Assembly: GCF_022699665.1 (NCBI RefSeq)
Contig: NZ_JALDNB010000004.1
Coordinates: 248,001-312,000 of the forward strand
Direction of reading: 5' to 3'
Length of the DNA stretch: 64,000 bases
From: Chryseobacterium aahli
GTDB lineage: Bacteria; Bacteroidota; Bacteroidia; Flavobacteriales; Weeksellaceae
Shown: piece after piece, positions 23,170-29,809 of the stretch
How positions within the stretch are numbered: the stretch's first letter is position 1
Layout of the letters: each line of letters opens with the position of its first letter
Position numbers and translations under genes: made by a program
Notes under the pieces: model-generated
The model's input: the letters and a program-made list of their open reading frames with translations, nothing else
Databases searched by the model: none
Told to the model about the DNA's origin: nothing

Positions 23170-23204
23170 TCCTACTCTTTTTAAGCTTTTCGGATCTCGC
23201 TTTT
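23170..23204 (-). promoter_or_regulatory. Peptide 5' leader element, copy C
   Basis: On the minus strand AAGCGAGATCCGAAAAGCT, TAAAAAG and AGTAGGA, ending 20 bases before the first peptide of the operon. The AAGC/GCTT arms are intact although the loop has two exchanged bases. It directly abuts the duplicated VKOR 3'-end segment. Confidence 0.75.
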
Positions 23205-23305
23205 CATTCATTTAAAATTAAGCAATTTTAATTAAATGAAATATTTTAAGCAGGAAAATCTTCATCTTCAATCAATTCACTAACAAAACAATAAATGTAT
23301 TCATG
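23205..23305 (-). pseudogene. Ghost of a VKOR-thioredoxin gene 3' end with its hairpin
   Basis: The minus strand encodes HEYIYCFVSELIEDEDFPA and a stop (23246-23248), matching the last residues of the intact gene at 24059 (DIHYFISELIEDEDFTT). The downstream TTCATTTAA / TTAAATGAA hairpin is also shared between the two places. Upstream of residue HEYIY no similarity remains. So a diverged second copy of the disulfide-enzyme gene once stood here and only its 3' end survives, now fused to leader element C. Confidence 0.75.
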
Positions 23306-23467
23306 GTTATTTGTATTTGAAAATAATAAAAAGTGTAGAAAATGAACTGTTGTTGTAATCATTTCTCACTAAAGATATATCAGAGATTTTTCAAAATTAT
23401 ATTCGTTGTAAATGCCATCAAATATGACAACTTTTCGCAGGACTAATTTTGTAATTAATACCAGAAA

Positions 23468-23911
23468 TTAACTGTTAGAAAATTTAAAGGGCAAATTAAC
23501 TATGTCGATAACTTTTTCACCACGATTGTTTTTTCCAGCTTCCCATTTAACTTTTAAAGTTGCCTTATCAGCAGCTTTTTTAACCTCGTTATTAAAAACT
23601 TCATTATTTCCATAGGTAGAAATATTGAGCACATTACCCTGAGAATCAATTTTTAAAATAATCTTTGTCTGAAGGTTTTTACCTAAAGATTTTAGTGCAT
23701 CTTTATTTAACTGTTTTTTAACAACTTCAACAAAAGCTTTATTTCCATTTGGATATTGAGCGGGAAAAGTAGTCATTGGTGGTGGCGGAGCAGATAAATC
23801 TTGGGGTTGTTTAGATTCAAATTTATCTTTTACTCTCTCATCCTTTTTTACTTTTTGCGCAAATCCTATTTCGAATACTATTAGAAGTATTAATAAAAAT
23901 ATTTTTTTCAT
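23468..23911 (-). CDS. Small secreted TonB C-terminal-domain protein
   Basis: A 147-residue protein with a signal peptide (MKKIFLLILLIVFEIGFAQK), a Pro-rich stretch (SAPPPPMTTFPAQYPNG) and a TonB-like C-terminal domain in which ILKIDSQGNVLNISTYGNNEVFNNEV and the KWEAGKN string follow the pattern of Bacteroidota TonB ends (NEKGEVxNI). There is no membrane anchor after cleavage, so it is probably free in the periplasm rather than a true energy transducer. It lies within the peptide island between ghosts of other genes, downstream of the VKOR enzyme in the same direction. It might be an import or immunity partner, but this is guesswork. Confidence 0.75.
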   Translation of the reverse strand: MKKIFLLILLIVFEIGFAQKVKKDERVKDKFESKQPQDLSAPPPPMTTFPAQYPNGNKAFVEVVKKQLNKDALKSLGKNLQTKIILKIDSQGNVLNISTYGNNEVFNNEVKKAADKATLKVKWEAGKNNRGEKVIDIVNLPFKFSNS

Positions 23912-23944
23912 TCTATTATATCATTATTATTAGTCTTGGGTTAA

Positions 23945-24022
23945 TTAGCATCGAAATCCACCATTACAGCATTAGTTTTTATGTGTCCAATAATTCCACC
24001 CATCACAAGGAGTATCTTTCAT
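23945..24022 (-). pseudogene. Broken Cys-rich peptide gene
   Basis: In one frame the minus strand reads MKDTPCDGWNYWTHKN, a TAA, then CCNGGFRC and a second TAA. MKD matches the middle of the shared leader (EMKDI), but the leader's first ten codons are missing and the duplicated VKOR 3' hairpin lies there instead. With the leader gone and a nonsense codon inside the core, it cannot give a normal product. Confidence 0.6.
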
Positions 24023-24058
24023 TCATTTAAAAAAATAATTTTAATTAAATGAAAGATT
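24023..24058 (-). terminator. Hairpin after the VKOR-thioredoxin gene
   Basis: TTCATTTAA and TTAAATGAA arms enclose an AT-rich centre with a T run, directly behind the stop codon. The same hairpin is found at 23205-23245 behind the ghost copy. Confidence 0.6.
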
Positions 24059-25567
24059 TCAAGTAGTAAAATCTTCATCTTCAATCAATTCACTGATGAA
24101 ATAATGAATATCCTCACGATCATATTTATCCGGAAACTGGTAGCCATTAATAATAAAAACAGGTGTGAAAGTAAGCCCGGCAGAACTATTTTCCGCAGTC
24201 ATCTGAATAACATTTGTAAGGTCTTGCGGATTTTCAGATTGCGATTTTATTTTAATTTCGTTTTCATCTCTATTTTTAAACCAAATATCAACTACTTTCA
24301 AAAATTCTTTTTGTTTTTTGTTTTTGTAAATATTCAAAAAATCTGAAATAAGCTGAGTATACTTTTCATCAGCTCTTTCATTTGAATAATTGAACCTCAT
24401 CTGAGCAGAAATCTCATCAGGATATTGTAAAAGCAAGTCTTCTACGATCTTATGAGCATCTTTACAGAATCCGCAGTAAGGATTAGAAACTACAGAAATA
24501 TGAAGTTTGGCATCTTTATTCCCTAAGAAAAATGTTTGATTATCTGTAAATTCAATTTTTCCTTTATCTGTAAGTTCTCTTTTGAAAAGGTCATAGTTTC
24601 TTTTAAACCTTAGATTCTTTGCATTCGATTTTTTGAGTTCTTCTTTCTGATTCATTAGATTATTCAAGAAAGCAACCGTAAAAAACAGAGTAATAAATAA
24701 GATGGCGACAATAAAAACAACAGCCCAATTTGCTTCCATATTAAAATAGAATGAACTGATTGTAATCTGAGCCAACAAGACAAAAATAATAACCAGACAT
24801 ATTCTGCAAAGTGATTTTTCAACAAAAACCTGAACATAAAATGAGTAAAGAATAACCAAAATCGAAATGATTGCTGTAATTCTCAAAATAAACTGAGACT
24901 GCGGCAAAACAAGCCCTAAAAATGTAATTCCCAGAAAATATATCAAGCTAAAATCTGAAAGCTTTAGCCCCAAAATATCTGTTTTATCTGAAGAGAAAAT
25001 CTTGGAACATGAACTTTGAGAAGAACTATTGGCAGCACCACCGCAAATATTACTGACCACGGCAGATTCCTGACCAAATTTTTGATTAAAAAGCTCTAAA
25101 GAAATATAAACTCCTACCAGCGACAAAATGTTGAAAACACTTTCGTACCAAGTAAACTGCAGAAACGAGAAGAGAATAATAATCCCGAAAACCAAATAAA
25201 TAAATGGTTTGAAATTGAAAAACGAGGTCGTTTTTACATTCTCAGTTTTCTCAAAAAGAAGCACAAAATCTCCTGAATTCTTGTACAACTCTTCTTTATT
25301 CAGAGTTTTTATCTTATCAGAATAAATTGTGAAGTCATTTCCTTTCTTCTTTACCAAAGAAAACGAATTGTCAACCAATGCCATATATTCTTCCGGCAGT
25401 TCGTCCCAATATTCTTTATCTAATTCGTAGGCGTCATTTTTTAACCCCAAAAAATTCAGAGTATCACTGAAAGCCAGAGCCGAAGGATAGTTGGGATGAG
25501 AATTGAACTGGAAGTAAAATTCCTGTTTGTCGAGTTTGAAGTGTTCTATGAGTTTGTCGAAATTCAT
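24059..25567 (-). CDS. C39-like / VKOR / thioredoxin fusion, disulfide-forming enzyme
   Basis: A 502-residue membrane enzyme with three parts. Residues 1-125 resemble a C39 peptidase domain (FQFNSHPNYPSALAFSDTLNFLG, YMALVDNSFSLVKKKG) but lack the catalytic Cys. The VKOR membrane domain (about 125-305) has the loop pair CGGAANSSSQSSC near 175-188 and the active site CRIC near 254, in four or five spans. A periplasmic thioredoxin/DsbA-like domain with CGFC near 365 ends the protein. Together these pass electrons from substrate thiols to quinone and so make disulfides. Embedded among Cys-rich leader peptides, it is the obvious candidate for oxidising them, and the inactive C39 part could dock their double-glycine leaders. 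A remnant of a second copy lies at 23205-23305. Confidence 0.9.
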   Translation of the reverse strand: MNFDKLIEHFKLDKQEFYFQFNSHPNYPSALAFSDTLNFLGLKNDAYELDKEYWDELPEEYMALVDNSFSLVKKKGNDFTIYSDKIKTLNKEELYKNSGDFVLLFEKTENVKTTSFFNFKPFIYLVFGIIILFSFLQFTWYESVFNILSLVGVYISLELFNQKFGQESAVVSNICGGAANSSSQSSCSKIFSSDKTDILGLKLSDFSLIYFLGITFLGLVLPQSQFILRITAIISILVILYSFYVQVFVEKSLCRICLVIIFVLLAQITISSFYFNMEANWAVVFIVAILFITLFFTVAFLNNLMNQKEELKKSNAKNLRFKRNYDLFKRELTDKGKIEFTDNQTFFLGNKDAKLHISVVSNPYCGFCKDAHKIVEDLLLQYPDEISAQMRFNYSNERADEKYTQLISDFLNIYKNKKQKEFLKVVDIWFKNRDENEIKIKSQSENPQDLTNVIQMTAENSSAGLTFTPVFIINGYQFPDKYDREDIHYFISELIEDEDFTT

Positions 25568-25671
25568 GGATTGATTTGGTGTATATTTAATTGGATGAAT
25601 ATATAAAAAAACAATGTAAATCCTTTTTATAAGGTAAAAAATATTTTTATTTTGAAGTTTCTTTTAAAATA

Positions 25672-25710
25672 AATAAAAAATTGAGAAACAATTTATGCCT
25701 CTCAACTTTT
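25672..25710 (-). terminator. Terminator of the upstream three-peptide operon
   Basis: Stem TTGAGA / TCTCAA with a 13-base loop, followed on the minus strand by TTTTTTATTT, downstream of the peptide gene ending at 25826. Confidence 0.6.
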
Positions 25711-25825
25711 TAATTATAAAATTATTAACTCTGATCTGTAACTCTTCGTTCTCTAAAAACACATCGTATTTTACATGATTTGGTTTGCCCAGTTTGTACA
25801 CGTTTTTAGGGACTTAGAAATCTAT

Positions 25826-25963
25826 TTAAACAGGATTTACAGCTATAAGACAATTTGGATTTGTAGGGCAAGTTTTTGTTTTGCAACATTTAATAAGGTA
25901 CTCCATTACCCCACCACTAACTAATTTTAAGTCTTCTCTTGATAATTTTTTTAGATTTTTCAT
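25826..25963 (-). CDS. Cys-rich bacteriocin-like peptide, 45 residues
   Basis: Leader MKNLKKLSREDLKLVSGG with GG at 17-18, then a 27-residue core containing Cys at 26, 27, 32 and 38 (IKCCKTKTCPTNPNC) and a hydrophobic tail LIAVNPV. It is the last gene of a three-peptide operon under leader element D, 27 bases after the previous stop. The region behind it (25728-25820) holds Cys codons in broken frames that may be a decayed fourth peptide. It lies between the VKOR enzyme gene and the other two peptides. Confidence 0.72.
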   Translation of the reverse strand: MKNLKKLSREDLKLVSGGVMEYLIKCCKTKTCPTNPNCLIAVNPV

Positions 25964-25990
25964 AAATGGTATTATATTTTGGAATTTAAT

Positions 25991-26134
25991 TTAGTATCTG
26001 CATTCTGGTTGCCAACAATTTGGTCCGTGTGATGTACAAATTACATCTGGATCTTGTGTAGGTTTCGTACAGTCCTTCATTCCACCATTGATTGTTTTCA
26101 GATTTTCTCTTGAAAGTTTTTTTATGTTTTTCAT
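25991..26134 (-). CDS. Cys-rich bacteriocin-like peptide, 47 residues
   Basis: Leader MKNIKKLSRENLKTINGG with GG at 17-18, followed by a 29-residue core with Cys at 22, 33, 40 and 45 and an acidic start (MKDCTKPTQDPDVIC) leading to GPNCWQPECRY. It is the middle gene of its operon, 18 bases after the upstream peptide's stop. No cysteine spacing is shared with the siblings, which fits a pool of unrelated cores behind one leader type. Confidence 0.72.
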   Translation of the reverse strand: MKNIKKLSRENLKTINGGMKDCTKPTQDPDVICTSHGPNCWQPECRY

Positions 26135-26152
26135 AAATAGAATTTTATTTAA

Positions 26153-26347
26153 TTAATTTTCCATTGGTTCGCCCGGATTTCCAGGACCACCAGTACTGCT
26201 ACATACTGCACCAATAGGAGCGCAATAATATGCCTGACGAGGAATACAGCATTTACGGTATCCTACTTGGCAATCTTGACGGCATACTTCAATCCCACCA
26301 TTCACAGATCTCAGTTCTTGTCTTGATAATTTTTTTAAATTTTTCAT
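26153..26347 (-). CDS. Cys-rich bacteriocin-like peptide, 64 residues
   Basis: Leader MKNLKKLSRQELRSVNGG with GG at 17-18. The 46-residue core has six Cys at 22, 26, 33, 34, 42 and 49, a basic first half (CRQDCQVGYRKCC) and a Gly/Pro tail (GGPGNPGEPMEN). It is the first gene after leader element D (18 bases upstream of the ATG). The adjacent pair CC and spacing resemble defensin-like or knottin-like peptides, though no family is recognised. The gene is followed by two more peptides and then by the disulfide-forming enzyme. Confidence 0.78.
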   Translation of the reverse strand: MKNLKKLSRQELRSVNGGIEVCRQDCQVGYRKCCIPRQAYYCAPIGAVCSSTGGPGNPGEPMEN

Positions 26348-26365
26348 AATAGTTATTTTAATTTT

Positions 26366-26400
26366 TCCTACTCTTTTTTAAGCTTTTCAGATTCCGCTTT
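26366..26400 (-). promoter_or_regulatory. Peptide 5' leader element, copy D
   Basis: On the minus strand AAGCGGAATCTGAAAAGCT, TAAAAAAG and AGTAGGA, ending 18 bases before the first peptide ATG. Its AAGC/GCTT arms are perfect. Confidence 0.8.
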
Positions 26401-26496
26401 CATGATTATGATTTATTTAAATTTATTGGGTTATAAATTTTTACTTTACTAAATCAATATTATATAGGCATTTGTGTTCTTGTGATTGATAAATAA

Positions 26497-26886
26497 TTAC
26501 AGCTTTATAAACTGCCGCGATATACTTAGAAATGTAGGAGTAATGACTTCCACAGTAATGAAATAATGACCCAGTTTCAGATTTGATATATCAATAGAAT
26601 AAGAATTTGTTGGACGGATCTGCTGATCTTCAAAAATTGTCATACCAGATCCATTATATAGCGAGTAACTGTTAAATTTTGCCTCTGGTCGACTTAAAGA
26701 AACTATCAAATTATTTCCATTTTGGACTACAAGTAAGTTTGGCAAATTATTTCCAGACCCACTTCCTTGCCCACTAGTACTTGTTGTCTTGGTACCATCA
26801 CCTTCTAAAGTTAATACTGACGCCTGATTACTTTGCCCAAAACATAACGAGCATCCAAATAAAAAAAAGATTACTGTTTTTAGCAT
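26497..26886 (-). CDS. Small secreted protein resembling a type IX sorting domain
   Basis: A 129-residue protein with a signal peptide (MLKTVIFFLFGCSLCFGQ), a Gly/Ser/Thr-rich linker (residues 30-48) and a single beta-rich domain of about 75 residues: PNLLVVQNGNNLIVSLSR, FNSYSLYNGSGMTIFEDQ, YSIDISNLKLGHYFITVEV and a basic end SRQFIKL. This pattern is that of a T9SS type A C-terminal sorting domain, normally a tail on a much larger cargo; here the tail is almost the whole protein. A perfect TAnnTTTG promoter element (26907-26914) serves it. It is divergent from the TPR kinase gene and shares two palindromes with it. Function unknown. Confidence 0.65.
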   Translation of the reverse strand: MLKTVIFFLFGCSLCFGQSNQASVLTLEGDGTKTTSTSGQGSGSGNNLPNLLVVQNGNNLIVSLSRPEAKFNSYSLYNGSGMTIFEDQQIRPTNSYSIDISNLKLGHYFITVEVITPTFLSISRQFIKL

Positions 26887-26906
26887 AATTATGAGTTTTT
26901 ATATAA

Positions 26907-26914
26907 CAAATGTA
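26907..26914 (-). promoter_or_regulatory. -7 promoter element of the 26497-26886 gene
   Basis: TACATTTG on the minus strand, an exact TAnnTTTG match, 20 bases before the ATG and lying inside the 26908-26928 palindrome. Confidence 0.5.
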
Positions 26915-26928
26915 TTCTTAATACATTT
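26908..26928. promoter_or_regulatory. Palindromic operator candidate 1
   Basis: AAATGTATT-CTT-AATACATTT, nine-base perfect arms around three bases, overlapping the leftward promoter element in the divergent region before the TPR kinase gene. Confidence 0.55.
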
Positions 26929-26935
26929 TGCACGC

Positions 26936-26955
26936 TATACCATATTTATGGTATA
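26936..26955. promoter_or_regulatory. Palindromic operator candidate 2
   Basis: TATACCATA-TT-TATGGTATA, nine-base perfect arms, ending nine bases before the TPR kinase ATG. Confidence 0.6.
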
Positions 26956-26964
26956 TTTACTTCC

Positions 26965-28863
26965 ATGATGAAATATTTTATATTGTTCTTTCTGTCAAAT
27001 AGTATTTTTTTCATGGGTCAAAAGAAAGATCCTGAGATTGAAAAAATGCTCGTAAAATACAGGAGTAATTTAAATGAAAACTTAGATTCTTCAATCTACT
27101 ATATCAACAAAATAAAAATTATCAGTGAAAAAAAAGCTGATGATTTTTATTTATCAAAAGGATATTATGGATTAGGATATTGTTTTTATCAGAAAGGAGA
27201 CATAAAAAAAGCTCAAAGCTATATTTACGCATCAATTCCAGTTGCCTTAAAATCTGATAATTTTCAAACCCTTGCTCTTGCCTATAATCAATTGGGGTTA
27301 ATTAAGAATAACGAAAGCAATTACGCTGTTGCTATACAACTTTTCCTAAAATCATTAAAGATATCCGAGAAAAATGGACTTAATGAAAAAAGCATTACTT
27401 TAAAAAACTTGGGAAATTTATTTCTATCTCAAAACGATACTATTCAGGCTATTAAATATTATAAAGAAGATTATCAGTTTACAAAGGATAAGGAACTCGT
27501 TGCTGACCACTTTGGAAGCTGTAATAATTTAGCCGTAATAGAGAGAAAGAGAAATCCTGGTTTAGCTTTACAGTATTTCAATACTGCTCTTTCAATCGCC
27601 AAACAACTTGATCATAAAAAATGGCAATATGATATTGATATCAATTTAGCCGTTTTTTTTATGAGTGATAACAAATATAAAAACTTTAATCAGGCTTTAT
27701 CACATCTTAATGCTGCTCAGAGACTTATTAATGAAATTGGTGATTCAAGTTTATACTTTTTATATTACTACAATTCAGGAGGTTACTATTATAAAAAAGG
27801 TCAATATTCTGAAGCAATAGATTATTATCTTAAAGCCGAGAAAATCTCAAAAGATCCCAAGATAAGTTTAGATTACAGAATTTCTTTAATGGACGACCTC
27901 AATAATGCCCTTGAGAAAAACGGAAATTATAAAAGTGCTTATTTATACCAAAAAATTTATCATCAATTGCATGACAGCATTTTTACTATAGAAAAAACTA
28001 AAAACATCAACGAAATTATCACCAAATATGAAGTTAACAAAAAAAACAATCAGATTCAGCTCCTAAATCAGCAAAAAGAATTTCAGGAGAAGAAAAGCAA
28101 ATTAGTAATGGTCACTTCTCTTTTATGTATTTTTATATTGATTGGTTTTTTATATTTTGGATATAAAAGATCGCAATTTCAGAAAAAACTGAGACATCAG
28201 GAAAACATCAATCATCATCAGGAAAAAGAAAAACTTTTACAAGATCAGAAACTGAACGAAATGAGTGCTCTGATAAAAGGTCAGGATTTTGAGAGAAACA
28301 GAATTGCCAAAGATCTGCATGATGGCGTTGCGGGAGATTTGGCCGGGATAAAGTTGTTGTTAGCTAAAGAAAACGTTGATCTTAATAATAAAAACTTAGA
28401 AAAAATTCAGGAAAACATTTCTGTAGTATTTCAGGAGATAAGACAAATCTCACATAATCTGAGCATTAATAATCTTAAAGAGAAGAGCCTTAAAAATCTT
28501 TTATTAGATTTGGAAGCAACTTACCAAGCTAGAAACGAATTCAATTTTGATGTTCATATTTTCCCGGAAAATGCGCTTGATGATTTAAGTGAAATAAACA
28601 AAATAAATATCTACAGAATTTTGCAGGAATTGCTGAATAACATCTCCAAACACGCAAATGCAACAGAAGCAGAACTATCAATAAACAGACATCTGAATGA
28701 TATCAACATTATTATTACTGATAACGGAATAGGTTTTAACATTGATAAAAAAGGAGTCGGATTAAAAAACATTCAGGAAAGATTAGAGACAATATCCGGA
28801 GAAATCAACATTCAATCTGATTTAGACAAAGGCACATCTATCGTTATTGAACTAAAATTATGA
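26965..28863 (+). CDS. TPR-containing sensor histidine kinase (HisKA_3 type)
   Basis: A 632-residue kinase with a signal peptide (MMKYFILFFLSNSIFFMGQ), a periplasmic array of tetratricopeptide repeats over about residues 60-340 (e.g. YGLGYCFYQKGDIKKAQSYI, YNSGGYYYKKGQYSEAIDYY), a single membrane span at about 380-400, a coiled coil, then the dimerisation/phosphoacceptor region with His in DLHDGVAGDLAGIK near 450 and an ATPase domain (LQELLNNISKHANATEAELSI, DNGIGFN, GVGLKNIQERL). It overlaps its regulator gene by four bases (ATGA). Such TPR kinases are common in Bacteroidota, often with unknown ligands; its position between peptide genes suggests it might respond to exported peptides. Start could be either of two adjacent ATGs. 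Confidence 0.92.
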   Translation: MMKYFILFFLSNSIFFMGQKKDPEIEKMLVKYRSNLNENLDSSIYYINKIKIISEKKADDFYLSKGYYGLGYCFYQKGDIKKAQSYIYASIPVALKSDNFQTLALAYNQLGLIKNNESNYAVAIQLFLKSLKISEKNGLNEKSITLKNLGNLFLSQNDTIQAIKYYKEDYQFTKDKELVADHFGSCNNLAVIERKRNPGLALQYFNTALSIAKQLDHKKWQYDIDINLAVFFMSDNKYKNFNQALSHLNAAQRLINEIGDSSLYFLYYYNSGGYYYKKGQYSEAIDYYLKAEKISKDPKISLDYRISLMDDLNNALEKNGNYKSAYLYQKIYHQLHDSIFTIEKTKNINEIITKYEVNKKNNQIQLLNQQKEFQEKKSKLVMVTSLLCIFILIGFLYFGYKRSQFQKKLRHQENINHHQEKEKLLQDQKLNEMSALIKGQDFERNRIAKDLHDGVAGDLAGIKLLLAKENVDLNNKNLEKIQENISVVFQEIRQISHNLSINNLKEKSLKNLLLDLEATYQARNEFNFDVHIFPENALDDLSEINKINIYRILQELLNNISKHANATEAELSINRHLNDINIIITDNGIGFNIDKKGVGLKNIQERLETISGEINIQSDLDKGTSIVIELKL

Positions 28864-29471
28864 AAAACACAATAAAGATTGCGATCATTGATGACCATCT
28901 CCTTTTTTTAAAAGGTCTCACTATACTTTTGGAACAGGATGATGATTTTGAAGTAATATATTCTGTCAGTAATTATTCTGACTTATTAAAAAATTTAAAA
29001 CTTCAAAAACCGGATCTATTGATTACAGATATATCAATGCCGGAAATGAATGGTATTGAGCTTTCAAAAATGGTACATCAGATTTACCCTACCATAAAAA
29101 TTCTAGTAATGAGTTCTTATTCTAATATGATGTCAGCTTTTGATGTAGACGGTTATTTACTTAAAGATACAAACTCTGAAATACTGATTGAAAGCATCAA
29201 AAAAATAGTCTGGAATAATGAAAAAGTTTTTTACAAAGACTTTCAGACGGCAGAGAAGTATGATTTTAATAAAAGCATTGTAAGCAAAAGGGAAAAGGAA
29301 ATCATTAATTTTATATGTAAAGGTTACACAACTGAGGAAATTTCCGAAAAACTTTACATCAGCAAACATACTGTAGAAACTCATCGAAAAAATATTTTCA
29401 GCAAACTTCAGGTACATAATATTGCCGGACTTGTGAAGACAGCAGTCGCTTTAGGGATCATTGATATTTAG
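28860..29471 (+). CDS. LuxR/NarL-family response regulator
   Basis: A 203-residue regulator with a receiver domain (phosphoacceptor Asp in LLITDISMPEMNG near residue 58, acidic pocket IIDDH) and a C-terminal LuxR-type helix-turn-helix (VSKREKEIINFICKGYTTEE, then ISKHTVETHRKNIFSKLQV). It starts within the kinase stop codon, so the pair is translationally coupled. The palindromes at 26908-26955 are plausible targets because NarL-type regulators bind inverted repeats, which would mean autoregulation plus control of the divergent secreted protein. No terminator is evident behind it. Confidence 0.92.
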   Translation: MKNTIKIAIIDDHLLFLKGLTILLEQDDDFEVIYSVSNYSDLLKNLKLQKPDLLITDISMPEMNGIELSKMVHQIYPTIKILVMSSYSNMMSAFDVDGYLLKDTNSEILIESIKKIVWNNEKVFYKDFQTAEKYDFNKSIVSKREKEIINFICKGYTTEEISEKLYISKHTVETHRKNIFSKLQVHNIAGLVKTAVALGIIDI

Positions 29472-29590
29472 AACAATTTCTAAGTATTTTTTGTGATTTT
29501 TAATTAAATTAAAAATCAATACCACAAGAAAACAACATAAACAAATTTTAATTATATTTACAAAACCATCATACTTTAAAACAAAACATT

Positions 29591-29755
29591 ATGAAAAATC
29601 TAAAAAAACTGAGCAAAGACCAATTAAAATCAATTTCGGGAGCAGGCGGAATCAAAGGATTACCAGAACCTGATTTCTGTATGTACTACTGTAATGGTGT
29701 TGTAATCTGTGCAACCTGCAGCAAAGATTTTAAATGTCCCGATGATTCTATTTAA
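29591..29755 (+). CDS. Cys-rich bacteriocin-like peptide on the plus strand
   Basis: A 54-residue peptide with leader MKNLKKLSKDQLKSISGAGG. The core has five Cys (30, 34, 40, 43, 49) in DFCMYYCNGVVICATCSKDFKC. It is the only peptide of this type on the plus strand. It sits 119 bases behind the response regulator, lacks the 5' leader element, and ends before a strong terminator. An odd number of Cys and a Gly-Ala-Gly-Gly cleavage region set it apart. It may be read together with the two-component genes, which would make it a candidate cognate signal. Confidence 0.75.
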   Translation: MKNLKKLSKDQLKSISGAGGIKGLPEPDFCMYYCNGVVICATCSKDFKCPDDSI

Positions 29756-29777
29756 AGAAATTGTCAGAAACGACAGA

Positions 29778-29809
29778 AAACCGTTCCCTTATTGGAGCGG
29801 TTTTTTATT
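29778..29809 (+). terminator. Terminator after the plus-strand peptide
   Basis: AACCG-TTCC / GGAG-CGGTT stem followed by TTTTTTATTTT, 22 bases after the peptide stop codon. Confidence 0.8.

Noticed and set aside
29472..29590. Fifth copy of the peptide leader element before the plus-strand peptide
   Set aside because: Looked for and not found; only AT-rich sequence with an imperfect -7 box (TATATTTA).
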